Assembly: GCA_016790045.1 (NCBI GenBank)
Contig: JAEUPW010000169.1
Span: 27,963 to 91,962 of the forward strand
Direction of reading: 5' to 3'
Source: Candidatus Competibacteraceae bacterium
GTDB taxonomy: Bacteria > Pseudomonadota > Gammaproteobacteria > Competibacterales > Competibacteraceae
DNA: 64,000 nucleotides
The position numbers and the translations under genes were made by a program. Shown here piece after piece: positions 55,207 to 63,072 of this stretch. The notes under the pieces are model-generated. The model saw nothing but the letters and a program-made list of their open reading frames with translations. It made no database searches and was not told where the DNA came from. How positions within the stretch are numbered: position 1 is the stretch's first letter; each line of letters opens with the position of its first letter.

Positions 55207-55890
55207 TCAGCCGGCCGAGCGTTCCAGCCGGAACCGGTAACCGCGGCCGCGCAGGGTTTCGATGGGGTTGAGCGCGCGCTCGGGGTCCAGCTTGCGGCGC
55301 AGCCGGCCCACCAGCACTTCCAGCACGTTGCTGTCGCGATCTTCGTCTTCCTGATAAAGATGCTCGGTCAATTCGGTTTTGGAGATCACCGTGCCGGCGT
55401 GCAGGATCAAATATTCCAGCAACTTGTATTCGTAGGCGGTCAATTCGACCGCTTGGCCGTCCAAAGTGACCTGTTGGCCGCCGGTATCGAGCGCGATGGG
55501 GCCACAAGACAGCACCGCCTGCGTCCAGCCGCCGGTGCGGCGGATCAAGGCGCGCAGCCGCGCCAGCAACTCTTCCATGTAAAACGGTTTGACCAGATAA
55601 TCGTCGGCACCCGCTTCCAGGCCCTCGACTTTGTCCTGCCAGCGCCCGCGAGCGGTGAGGATCAGAATCGGAAAGCGCCGTCCCGCCGCCCGCCACTGGC
55701 GGATGACTTCGATGCCGGATAAATCGGGCAAGCCCAGATCGACCACGGCCGCGTCCAGCGGATATTCCTGGCCGAGATACAGGCCGTTGCGGCCGTCCGA
55801 GGCGGTATCGACCGCATAGCCCTGCTGGCGCAGTTGGGCGGTCACCCGCTCCAGCAGCGGCGCTTCGTCTTCGATGATCAGGATGCGCAT
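55207..55890 (-). CDS. OmpR/PhoP-family response regulator
   Basis: This is a 227-aa DNA-binding regulator. The receiver domain has acidic pair E7/D8, phospho-acceptor D51 (AVVDLGLPDLSG) and conserved K in LVKPFYMEELL. The C-terminus is a winged helix (LTAYEYKLLEYLI, then VLEVLVGRLRRKLD and IETLRGRGYRF). It is paired with the downstream PhoQ-like kinase. A PepSY protein gene lies just upstream and may be in its regulon, as in related PhoPQ-like operons. Confidence 0.95.
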   Translation of the reverse strand: MRILIIEDEAPLLERVTAQLRQQGYAVDTASDGRNGLYLGQEYPLDAAVVDLGLPDLSGIEVIRQWRAAGRRFPILILTARGRWQDKVEGLEAGADDYLVKPFYMEELLARLRALIRRTGGWTQAVLSCGPIALDTGGQQVTLDGQAVELTAYEYKLLEYLILHAGTVISKTELTEHLYQEDEDRDSNVLEVLVGRLRRKLDPERALNPIETLRGRGYRFRLERSAG

Positions 55891-55925
55891 GGGCGTTTAT
55901 TCGGAGCGGAGTTCGATTTGGATGT

Positions 55926-56261
55926 TCAATCTCGCCCGCCATCGTTTTCGGGATCGTAATGCCAATTGCGCACGCGCCCGCCCGGTTCGAGGATGCGGAC
56001 CCGATAGCCCGGTCGCCCGTCGCGGTTCGGGCCTTGCACGCCCAGCACCCGGCCGCCGGTCGCTTCGCGCGCGGCGTTGGCGGCGCGGTCGGGATCGGCG
56101 AACTGGCGAGGCGGCGGACGGTTTTCCCGAGCGCGCGGCGGTTCGCCATAGTCGCCGCTCCGGTTGCGCCATAAGCCTTGAGCGTGCGCGCCGTGAGCGG
56201 CTAACAGGCCAGCCAGCGCCAGCAGCGCGAGGCGTCGCGATCGCTGAAACTTATCGGACAT
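55926..56261 (-). CDS. Small exported PepSY-domain protein
   Basis: From ATG 56261 the product is 111 aa with a signal peptide ending AHA before QGLWRNRSG. The C-terminal half is PepSY-like: AAREATGGRVLGVQG, GYRVRILEPGGRVRNWHYD. PepSY proteins often inhibit periplasmic peptidases or regulate sensor kinases. It starts 35 bases before the response regulator gene and is probably co-transcribed with the two-component pair, where a periplasmic input role is reasonable. An ATG at 56282 is an alternative start. Confidence 0.8.
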   Translation of the reverse strand: MSDKFQRSRRLALLALAGLLAAHGAHAQGLWRNRSGDYGEPPRARENRPPPRQFADPDRAANAAREATGGRVLGVQGPNRDGRPGYRVRILEPGGRVRNWHYDPENDGGRD

Positions 56262-56505
56262 GATGGAAGCTTTCCAAACCAATATATAGCGATTGAATGG
56301 CGATGGACTCGATTAGCTTACAGCCTAACGGCTTAACAATGAATCCGGACTGAACCGTCGGGCTTCGGCGGCGGCGCGCTACGCGGCGGCCGCGCCGGGG
56401 GTTCAGTCGAGATTCAGCCAATTCGCCCTAGGCTGGATCGCGCGAATGATCGGGCGAAAAATCGATACGGCGTAACCCTTCATCAAACAACAGCGAGTGA
56501 ATTCC

Positions 56506-57327
56506 ATGAAGAAATGGCGGGCAGGGTTGGTGGCGATGTTGATGGCGCTGGGACCGGCGGCGGGCTGGGCGCAGCGGTCGGGCGATGTCGAGGTCGAAGT
56601 CGTCGATCAGCGCGGCAGAGTCCTCGCGGATTATCCGCTGCGCCGCGACGAGCGACCAGGGATTTATAAAGCTTATCTGGAAGCCCGCCGCAACCAGCGC
56701 TATTCGATCCGGGTGCGCAACCGCACCGACCAGCGGATCGGCGTCGTGATCGCGGTCGACGGGCGCAACATCATCTCCGGCGCGCGCTCGGAACTCGCGC
56801 CGGACGAGCGCATGTACGTGCTCGGGCCGCGCGAGCAGGAAACCTATGAGGGCTGGCGCAGCTCCAAGAACCGGATCAATCGCTTCTATTTCACCGAAGC
56901 GGGCGATGCTTACGCGGAGTCGTGGGGCGATTCTTCCGCCATGGGCGTGATCGCCGTGGCCGCGTTTCGGGAGGTCGGCCGGGTTTGGGAGCGGGAAGGC
57001 GATCGTTACAGCGCCCAACGGGGTTCGCGCGCGCCTTCTCCGGAAGCCGCGCCGCCCGCGAGCGCCGCCCGCGAAAGCGCGCCGGGCACGGGCTATGGCG
57101 AGACCGAATGGTCGCCGTCGCGGCAGGTGGACTTCGCTCCCGAACGGCGCCCGTTTTCCCAGTTTTTCATCAAATATGTCTGGCGCGAGACCTTGTGCCG
57201 CCAGGGCGTAATCGATTGCGAGGGTTATCGCCGGCCGCCGCGCAACCGTTTCTGGGACGAGCGAGACGATCAGTTCGCCCCGCCGCCGCCTCGCCGCGAG
57301 CGCTACGAGGGCGAAAAATGGCGCTGA
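56506..57327 (+). CDS. Exported protein of unknown function
   Basis: I do not know a function. The 273-aa precursor has a signal peptide ending GWA before QRSGDVEVEVV. A beta-rich domain follows (about 25-160; RNQRYSIRVRNRTDQRIGV and NRINRFYFTEAGD, quoted in parts, are typical of a conserved proteobacterial family I cannot name). A Pro/Ala-rich linker leads to a Trp- and Arg-rich C-terminus with FFIKYVWRETLCRQGVIDC. An upstream GTG at 56497 is also possible. It is divergent from the PepSY/two-component genes and is followed by a hairpin with a short T-run. Confidence 0.72.
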   Translation: MKKWRAGLVAMLMALGPAAGWAQRSGDVEVEVVDQRGRVLADYPLRRDERPGIYKAYLEARRNQRYSIRVRNRTDQRIGVVIAVDGRNIISGARSELAPDERMYVLGPREQETYEGWRSSKNRINRFYFTEAGDAYAESWGDSSAMGVIAVAAFREVGRVWEREGDRYSAQRGSRAPSPEAAPPASAARESAPGTGYGETEWSPSRQVDFAPERRPFSQFFIKYVWRETLCRQGVIDCEGYRRPPRNRFWDERDDQFAPPPPRRERYEGEKWR

Positions 57328-57352
57328 TTTCCTGAAAATCCCCGAAAACCAG

Positions 57353-57374
57353 AAGGCCGCGTTCGCGGCCTTTT
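57353..57374 (+). terminator. Probable terminator hairpin after the exported protein gene
   Basis: AAGGCCGC (57353-57360) pairs with GCGGCCTT (57365-57372) around a GTTC loop, followed by only four Ts. It lies 26 bases after the stop. The short U-tract makes it a weaker candidate than the rpsB terminator. Confidence 0.6.
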
Positions 57375-57463
57375 GCCGTTTCGGTCTCCGCGGTTCTCCG
57401 ATTTTTGAAGGCCATCCGATCGAGCGTTTTCGAACCTCGCCCATTTCCAGGTACGGCAGTTTG

Positions 57464-57484
57464 GGTCAAGGCAAAGCCTTGACC
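57464..57484. repeat. Perfect 9-bp inverted repeat upstream of vgrG
   Basis: GGTCAAGGC (57464-57472) and GCCTTGACC (57476-57484) are exact reverse complements around AAA. No T-run follows. The second arm contains TTGACC, which may serve as a -35 element, with AGCTAT about 18 bases further as a weak -10. This makes an operator for the vgrG transcript plausible. The remainder of the 322-bp gap (57328-57649) holds the terminator hairpin and nothing else I can identify. Confidence 0.55.
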
Positions 57485-57649
57485 TGCAAATGGCACGATT
57501 TTAGCTATACCCTTGGTTAAGGATGCCGAGAAGCTAGCGCGCGGGGATGTTTTCACCGGTTTTCCAAGGCCCTTGCGCGCGCGCGTTTGCTGCTAAACTC
57601 AACGCTGGGCCGCGCTGCTGCGGCGGCGTGGATGCGGAGTTCGGGAATC

Positions 57650-59845
57650 ATGGCCACCACCCAAAAACATCGGCTGATCGCCGTCAACAGCGCCTTGGGC
57701 GAGGATGTGCTGCTGTTCGGGCGCATGACCTTCACGGAGCAACTGGGGCAGTTGTTCGAGGGGCAGTTGGAGCTTTTTAGCGACAAGACCGACATCAAGC
57801 TGGCCGACCTGCTCGGCACCAACCTGACCGTGCGGATGGAGTTGCCCTACCAGCAAGGTACGCGCTATTTCAACGGTTTCGTGACCCGTTTCAGCTATGA
57901 AGGGACGCGCGGCTTGCGCTACGGGGTCTATCGCGCCGAGATCAGGCCGTGGCTTTGGTTTCTGACCCGCACCTCCGACTGCCGGATTTTTCAGCACAAG
58001 ACCGTGCCCGACATCGTGAAGGAAATCTTTCGGGAGCAGGGGTTCACCGATTTCAAGGACGCCCTGACCGGCAGCTACCGCGAGTGGGACTATTGCGTGC
58101 AATACCGGGAAACCGATTTCAATTTCATCAGCCGCCTGTTGGAACAGGAAGGGGCTTATTACTATTCGACTCATGAAAACGGCAAGAATATCCTGGTCTT
58201 GGCGGACGGGATCGGCTCGCACCAGGAATTTCCCAAATACGAAACCGTGCCTTTTTTTCCGCCCGACGCCCACGACCGCCGCGAGCGGGACGCGCTGTCG
58301 GAATGGCTGATCGGCCAAAGCGTGCAACCGGGCGCCTATTTTCTGAACGATTACGATTTCACCGCGCCGCGCAAGTCCTTGCGGGCGGTGTTGAACCAGC
58401 CGAAAAGTCACGCCTTGGCCGATTTTGAGCTGTACGACTACCCCGGCGAATACAGCGAACTGGGCGACGGCAACAGCTATTCCAAAATCCGTCTGGAGGA
58501 ATTTCTCGCCCAGCACGAGCTCGCCCACGGCCGGGGCAACGCCGCCGGCTTGGCGGCCGGTTATCTGTTCAGCCTCAGCAACTGCCCGCGCGACGACCAA
58601 AACCGCAAATATCTGATCACCTCGGCCGTCCACCATCTGGAATCGGACGAATACGAATCCTTTTCCAATTACGGCCTGTCCGGCAAGCCGTATCAAGGCG
58701 AGATCACCGCGCTCGACGCCCAGCAGCAATTTCGCGCGCCGCGCGTGACGCCCAAGCCGGTGGTGCAAGGCCCGCAGACCGCGATCGTGGTCGGCCCGGC
58801 CGGCGAGGAGATTTATACGGACCAATATGGCCGGGTCAAATGCCAGTTCCATTGGGACCGTTATGGCCGGGCGGACGAGAACAGCTCCTGCTGGATTCAA
58901 GTCGCCCAAAGCTGGGCCGGCAAAAAGTGGGGCATGATGTACCTGCCCCGCATCGGCCACGAGGTGATCGTGGATTTTCTGGAAGGCGATCCGGACCGGC
59001 CGATCATCACCGGCCGGGTTTACAACGGCATCAACATGCCGCCTTACGATCTGCCGGCCAAGGCGACCGTCTCCACGCTCAAAAGCAACTCCAGCAAGGG
59101 CGGTGCGGGGTTCAACGAGTTTCGCTTCGAGGACAAAAAAGGCGAGGAACAGGTCTTTTTGCACGCCGAGCGCAACGAGGACATCCGGGTCAAAAACGAC
59201 GCGTTCGAGTGGATCGGGTCCGAGCGGCATTTGCTCGTCAAGAAAAAACAGTTCGAGCAGGTCGAGGGCGAGAAGCATCTCACCGTCAAATCCGGCGACG
59301 GCGGCAAGGGCGATCAGTTCGAAAAGATCGAGGGCGAAAAGCACCAAGAGGTCAAGCAGGATTACAACGTGAAGGTCGGCGGCACCCTCTCGCTCAAGGT
59401 CGACGGCGATCTCCAGGAAAAAGTGGGCAGCAATCACGCGCTGGACGCCGGCACCGAAATCCACCTCAAGGCCGGCATGAAGGTGGTGATCGAAGCGGGA
59501 ACCCAACTGACCATCAAGGTGGGCGGCAATTTTCTGACCCTCGATCCCTCCGGCGTCACGATTCAAGGCACGATGGTCAAGATTAACAGCGGCGGTTCCG
59601 CCGGCAGCGGCTCCGGCAGTTCGCCGACCGCGCCGACCGCGCCGACCGCGCCCAAGGAGGCGGCGAACGATCAGCCGGGACAAGTCACCGACGCCCAGGC
59701 GACGCCGCTCCAGCAAAAGGGCCGGTCGCTGGATTCCGTCACCGTCGGCGCGTTTGAAAGCCCGCAGGCCCAGGCGTTGCGCCGGGCGGCCCAGAGCGGA
59801 ACGCCGTTTTGCGAAATTTGCGAAGCCGCGAAGGGAGGGGCGTAA
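57650..59845 (+). CDS. vgrG: T6SS tip protein VgrG
   Basis: VgrG forms the spike of the type VI secretion puncturing device. The 731-aa product has the gp27-like region (about 10-380; FEGQLELFS, VQYRETDFNFISRLLEQEGAYYY in parts) and a gp5-like OB-fold region (TDQYGRVKCQFHWD, then SCWIQVAQSWAGKKWG). A beta-helix region follows with repeated EG-K-H(L/Q) and V-G-like units (about 530-650). A PTAPTAPTAP linker leads to a C-terminal tail ending TPFCEICEAAKGGA. The ATG at 57650 is preferred over an upstream in-frame extension. No other Tss genes are in the window. Confidence 0.95.
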   Translation: MATTQKHRLIAVNSALGEDVLLFGRMTFTEQLGQLFEGQLELFSDKTDIKLADLLGTNLTVRMELPYQQGTRYFNGFVTRFSYEGTRGLRYGVYRAEIRPWLWFLTRTSDCRIFQHKTVPDIVKEIFREQGFTDFKDALTGSYREWDYCVQYRETDFNFISRLLEQEGAYYYSTHENGKNILVLADGIGSHQEFPKYETVPFFPPDAHDRRERDALSEWLIGQSVQPGAYFLNDYDFTAPRKSLRAVLNQPKSHALADFELYDYPGEYSELGDGNSYSKIRLEEFLAQHELAHGRGNAAGLAAGYLFSLSNCPRDDQNRKYLITSAVHHLESDEYESFSNYGLSGKPYQGEITALDAQQQFRAPRVTPKPVVQGPQTAIVVGPAGEEIYTDQYGRVKCQFHWDRYGRADENSSCWIQVAQSWAGKKWGMMYLPRIGHEVIVDFLEGDPDRPIITGRVYNGINMPPYDLPAKATVSTLKSNSSKGGAGFNEFRFEDKKGEEQVFLHAERNEDIRVKNDAFEWIGSERHLLVKKKQFEQVEGEKHLTVKSGDGGKGDQFEKIEGEKHQEVKQDYNVKVGGTLSLKVDGDLQEKVGSNHALDAGTEIHLKAGMKVVIEAGTQLTIKVGGNFLTLDPSGVTIQGTMVKINSGGSAGSGSGSSPTAPTAPTAPKEAANDQPGQVTDAQATPLQQKGRSLDSVTVGAFESPQAQALRRAAQSGTPFCEICEAAKGGA

Positions 59846-59848
59846 CGC

Positions 59849-60409
59849 ATGGCGGCCGAAGGGAGTTTACAGGCGCTCGCGCGCCAGCTTTTCGCGGTTC
59901 CCGACGCCAGGGTTTACGCGATTCTCGACGGCGCGTCGGTCCCCGAGCTGCCGCAAACGCTGGCGCGGTTTGCGGTCGAGTCGGAATGTCTGTTCCGGGG
60001 CGAACTGGAACCCGACATGGCTCTGGTCGCGCCGTATCTGGCGAGCGTGCGACCGGACGATCCGTTTACCGAATGGCTGTTGCAAGAGGGCTGGGGCCAA
60101 CATTGGGGGGTGTTTGCGGTCGCGCCGGTAGATTTGCGCCGGTTGCGGATGCACTTGCGCACCTTTCTCAAGGTCTACGGGCCGGATTTGAAACCGCTGT
60201 ATTTCCGCTATTACGATCCCCGCGTGTTGCGGGTTTATCTGCCGACCTGCAACGCTCAGGAGTTAAAGGCGGTGTTCGGCCCGGTGCTGCGCTATGTGAC
60301 CGAAGATGATGACCCGAGCGCCTCGCTGGCGTTTTGGCCCGAAGGCGAGCAACTGCGCACCGAGCGGACGACGGTGGCCGGCTCCAGTCCGGCGACGGGG
60401 AGGGTTTGA
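59849..60409 (+). CDS. DUF4123 adaptor protein (Tap/TEC-like)
   Basis: This 186-aa protein has the DUF4123 pattern: VYAILDGASVP near the N-terminus, a central WLLQEGWGQHWGVF, then LRRLRMHLRTFLKVYGPD and YFRYYDPRVLRVYLPTC. DUF4123 proteins load specific effectors onto VgrG. It begins three bases after the vgrG stop codon and precedes the PAAR gene, the usual arrangement. The adaptor probably serves the downstream cargo. Confidence 0.9.
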   Translation: MAAEGSLQALARQLFAVPDARVYAILDGASVPELPQTLARFAVESECLFRGELEPDMALVAPYLASVRPDDPFTEWLLQEGWGQHWGVFAVAPVDLRRLRMHLRTFLKVYGPDLKPLYFRYYDPRVLRVYLPTCNAQELKAVFGPVLRYVTEDDDPSASLAFWPEGEQLRTERTTVAGSSPATGRV

Positions 60410-60412
60410 ACC

Positions 60413-61060
60413 ATGCCGATGGCCGCGCGCGTGACGGACATGACCAGCCACAGCCCGCCGCTCAACCCCGGTCCGGGCAGCCTGAATGTGCTGATCGGCG
60501 GCCTGCCGGCGTGGCGCGCCTTGCCGGCGGCGATGGGCGGGGCGGTGGACGCGATCTCTAACGCGATGAACACTTTCATGACCCGGCCGCAAATGACGCC
60601 GGTCGACGCGACCGCGAGCTTGGCGCAAATCTCGGCGGCGCTAGGGCAGGGTGGTGCGGCGGCCGCCGCATCCGGCGCGCCCGCCGCCGCCGGAGCGGCC
60701 GGCAGCATGATCGCCACGCTAAACACCACCAACGCCACGTTAGCCGCGACGTGGGCCACGGCGTCCGTGGTGCCCGGCGGGCAGCCGGCCGCCAATATCG
60801 CTTATACCGAGGGAATCAAGGCGGCGGCGGCGGCGGCGGCGAGCGCGGTGATGTCGGCGATGGCCGGGATTTCCGACATGCACATCTGCCCGATTCCGGT
60901 GCCGATCCCGCCGCACGGTCCGGGTTTTGTCACCAAGGGCAGCGCCACGGTCATCATCAACAATTTGCCGGCGGCGCGGCAGGGCGATCAGGTGATGGAA
61001 GCCTGCGGCGGCGCGGATCCGATCGCGCTGGGCTGCGTGACGGTCTTGATCGGTGGGTAA
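60413..61060 (+). CDS. PAAR-domain spike protein with Ala-rich insertion
   Basis: The PAAR domain caps VgrG. This 215-aa protein is an interrupted form: MAARVTDMTSHSPPLNPGPGS at the N-terminus and the C-terminal half (ICPIPVPIPPHGPGFVTKGS, ATVIINNLPAARQGDQVMEA) flank an Ala/Gly-rich, weakly hydrophobic segment of about 100 residues. PAAR proteins with such insertions often carry effector or membrane-related functions. It follows the DUF4123 gene by three bases. No C-terminal toxin domain is fused, so cargo is likely the separate gene downstream. Confidence 0.9.
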   Translation: MPMAARVTDMTSHSPPLNPGPGSLNVLIGGLPAWRALPAAMGGAVDAISNAMNTFMTRPQMTPVDATASLAQISAALGQGGAAAAASGAPAAAGAAGSMIATLNTTNATLAATWATASVVPGGQPAANIAYTEGIKAAAAAAASAVMSAMAGISDMHICPIPVPIPPHGPGFVTKGSATVIINNLPAARQGDQVMEACGGADPIALGCVTVLIGG

Positions 61061-61080
61061 GCGGTTTTCGGGACGCCATT

Positions 61081-61854
61081 ATGTTGATGATTCGAGAAGC
61101 GCAAAACAAAGTCTTTGAAGAGCGAGCGCGTCACGCTTTTGAACTGGAAATGGTCGCCCATTTGGCCGAGTTTTCGCCGCCGCTATTCAAGACGTTGGGC
61201 GAACGGGCCATGCTAGATATAGTGCGTTTTGGCATGGCGCGCGCCGCACAGCACGGTTTTGACTTGCGCGGCCCGGTACGCCTGTATTTGGAGATGATGC
61301 TGCTGTTCGGGAGTTACTTCGACACCGATCCGCAATATCCGTGGGCCGCTGACGTGCTGGCGGACCGGGATGCCTATCAGATGCAGAGGGCCGAACAGCT
61401 TTACGGAAATATTTTGGATTATCAGGAAAAGGTGGATGGGCCGGATGATGTCTATGCGCAGGCGGCGCTGGGTAATATCAGGCTATTAGCGCAACAGCCG
61501 CTGGGGTTGAACACCGAAAATTTCGCCGACGGCGCGCGCTATGAATTGACCCGAATCTACCCACAAAAGGCGGCCTACATCGGCAATACGGCGTTAGATG
61601 CGCTGATCCGTAAGGGCATGGATGGCGCGCGCCGCCAACGGTTTGTCACCGGGCGCGGCGCTTTTCTGGTGGTTGTGCTGATGCTGGCGTTTGGTCATGG
61701 CTGTGGCGCGGACCCGCTGTATCCGTGGATTGTCCGGACGCTTCGGGATGAAAAGATTACCGATCCAGAAACACGAGCTAAGAGGTTGGAAAAGAAGGCG
61801 CTTACTTGGTTAGAGCATGTGCTGGCTAATTTTGGGAAAGGAGAGCGGGTATGA
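61081..61854 (+). CDS. T6SS-associated accessory protein between PAAR and effector
   Basis: This 257-aa protein starts MLMIREAQNKVFEERARHAF, an N-terminus I associate with uncharacterised proteins next to PAAR genes. A predicted helical body includes GSYFDTDPQYPWAADVL. There is no signal peptide and no catalytic motif. A chaperone or adaptor for the following effector is an inference from position. Its stop overlaps the effector ATG as ATGA. The last part is more AT-rich than the first, marking the onset of the base-composition shift. Confidence 0.75.
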   Translation: MLMIREAQNKVFEERARHAFELEMVAHLAEFSPPLFKTLGERAMLDIVRFGMARAAQHGFDLRGPVRLYLEMMLLFGSYFDTDPQYPWAADVLADRDAYQMQRAEQLYGNILDYQEKVDGPDDVYAQAALGNIRLLAQQPLGLNTENFADGARYELTRIYPQKAAYIGNTALDALIRKGMDGARRQRFVTGRGAFLVVVLMLAFGHGCGADPLYPWIVRTLRDEKITDPETRAKRLEKKALTWLEHVLANFGKGERV

Positions 61855-62537
61855 GTAAAAGGAAACCGACGAAGCCGAGTTCGGAAAGCGGCGCAGAGTC
61901 TGCCAATGGTGCGGCTATACCGTGTAAGAAACCACTAAAAACCGGTTTGGGGGATGATGTTGACAAAGAAATTATCAAATGCCCAAAGTTTGAAGAAAAC
62001 ATGAGATTCTTACAAAATAATGGATGGTCTATTGAATATGGTGAGAAAGATAAAGGATCGTATTGTAATAGAAATGCGAAGAAGATTGTTATAGATAAAA
62101 ATCAAGAAGGAAAAACTTCTTCTATATTAGAGACGTTGGCTCATGAATCTGGACACGCTATGTATACCCCTGATCCTTATGTTGAGCCAGATGGTTTGAC
62201 TAAAGAAGCATACGCTAGCAAAAATGCTAATCGCTCACTAAAAGATGAAGGCGAGGCAACTCTAGTTAATATAGAAATGAAAGATTGCCTTAAAAAAAAT
62301 GGTGGAATGAAAATTGGTGTGGCTGGTACTCAAGCTTCTAAATACCAAAAGGTGGCAGAAAAATATCCGAGTTCCAAGGACCGTGATAAAGCACGACAAG
62401 AAATAGCTGATATTTTTGCTGATAATGAGCACCCTAGCACTGATCCTGGGAAGACCTATCGTCAGTATTATGAGAAACCTTTTAACGATTTTTATGATAA
62501 ACTTGCAAATGAAAAGACGACAGTTAAGAATAAATAA
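61851..62537 (+). CDS. Predicted T6SS effector with HExxH zincin-like motif
   Basis: The 228-aa product has no signal peptide. A basic, Ser/Thr/Pro-rich N-terminus (1-40) is followed by a domain with the zinc-metalloprotease-like motif HESGH (98-102) in LETLAHESGHAMY; the downstream DEGEA (E133 or E135) could supply the third ligand. The C-terminal 80 residues are Lys/Asp/Tyr-rich. Its place directly after the vgrG-DUF4123-PAAR-accessory genes and before a small gene argues for an antibacterial or anti-eukaryotic effector. The substrate is unknown. The gene is markedly AT-rich from about 61940, unlike the rest of the window. Confidence 0.75.
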   Translation: MSKRKPTKPSSESGAESANGAAIPCKKPLKTGLGDDVDKEIIKCPKFEENMRFLQNNGWSIEYGEKDKGSYCNRNAKKIVIDKNQEGKTSSILETLAHESGHAMYTPDPYVEPDGLTKEAYASKNANRSLKDEGEATLVNIEMKDCLKKNGGMKIGVAGTQASKYQKVAEKYPSSKDRDKARQEIADIFADNEHPSTDPGKTYRQYYEKPFNDFYDKLANEKTTVKNK

Positions 62538-62574
62538 AGATTAAATATAGCACTCCTATAAGGTGATTACCGTT

Positions 62575-63024
62575 ATGACTGAGTCGGAAAAATCTTTTTT
62601 AGATTCATTGAAACCTCTTATGGATGCTCACTCTTTGGGCAAATCCTCGGTAGAATCAACATTTGGGGTTACCTTGCATCTTGACAACAGCCGTTCGACT
62701 CCAGCTTACGTTTTTTATCTGTATGAAGTTTCAGAAGGTGATAAATTATTTAATACTGTGCGTAAGATAGATTTTAGAAGTCCTGCTAATCCTTTGGAAG
62801 GCAAGCATCCATTTCTTTATGTGGAATTGGTAGAGAATTTTAATTTAAATATAGATACCATCATCGCTTATTATGGACAACCTCAAGATTTAATACCATC
62901 GACTCCACAGGAAAGCATCGGAACTGGAGTCACAGTAACCTATATATACCAAATAAAGGATAAGAAGATATCTTTTGGTGTTGGGATAAAAGGAAATATT
63001 ACTTCTGTTTCTTTTGACCACTAG
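62575..63024 (+). CDS. Probable immunity protein for the HExxH effector
   Basis: The 149-aa product from ATG 62575 has no signal peptide or membrane span, so it would act in the cytoplasm. It is unrelated to any family I recognise; it is rich in Tyr, Ser, Asp and Ile. Codon use is AT-rich, matching the effector just upstream, so the pair appears to have arrived together. AAGGTG precedes the ATG; GTG 62563 is less likely. Immunity is inferred from position only. A cytoplasmic immunity protein implies the effector acts in the cytoplasm. Confidence 0.6.
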   Translation: MTESEKSFLDSLKPLMDAHSLGKSSVESTFGVTLHLDNSRSTPAYVFYLYEVSEGDKLFNTVRKIDFRSPANPLEGKHPFLYVELVENFNLNIDTIIAYYGQPQDLIPSTPQESIGTGVTVTYIYQIKDKKISFGVGIKGNITSVSFDH

Positions 63025-63072
63025 TCTAACTCTATTAGGATATAGAAATTCCTGCGTGCAGTATCTATGGTG

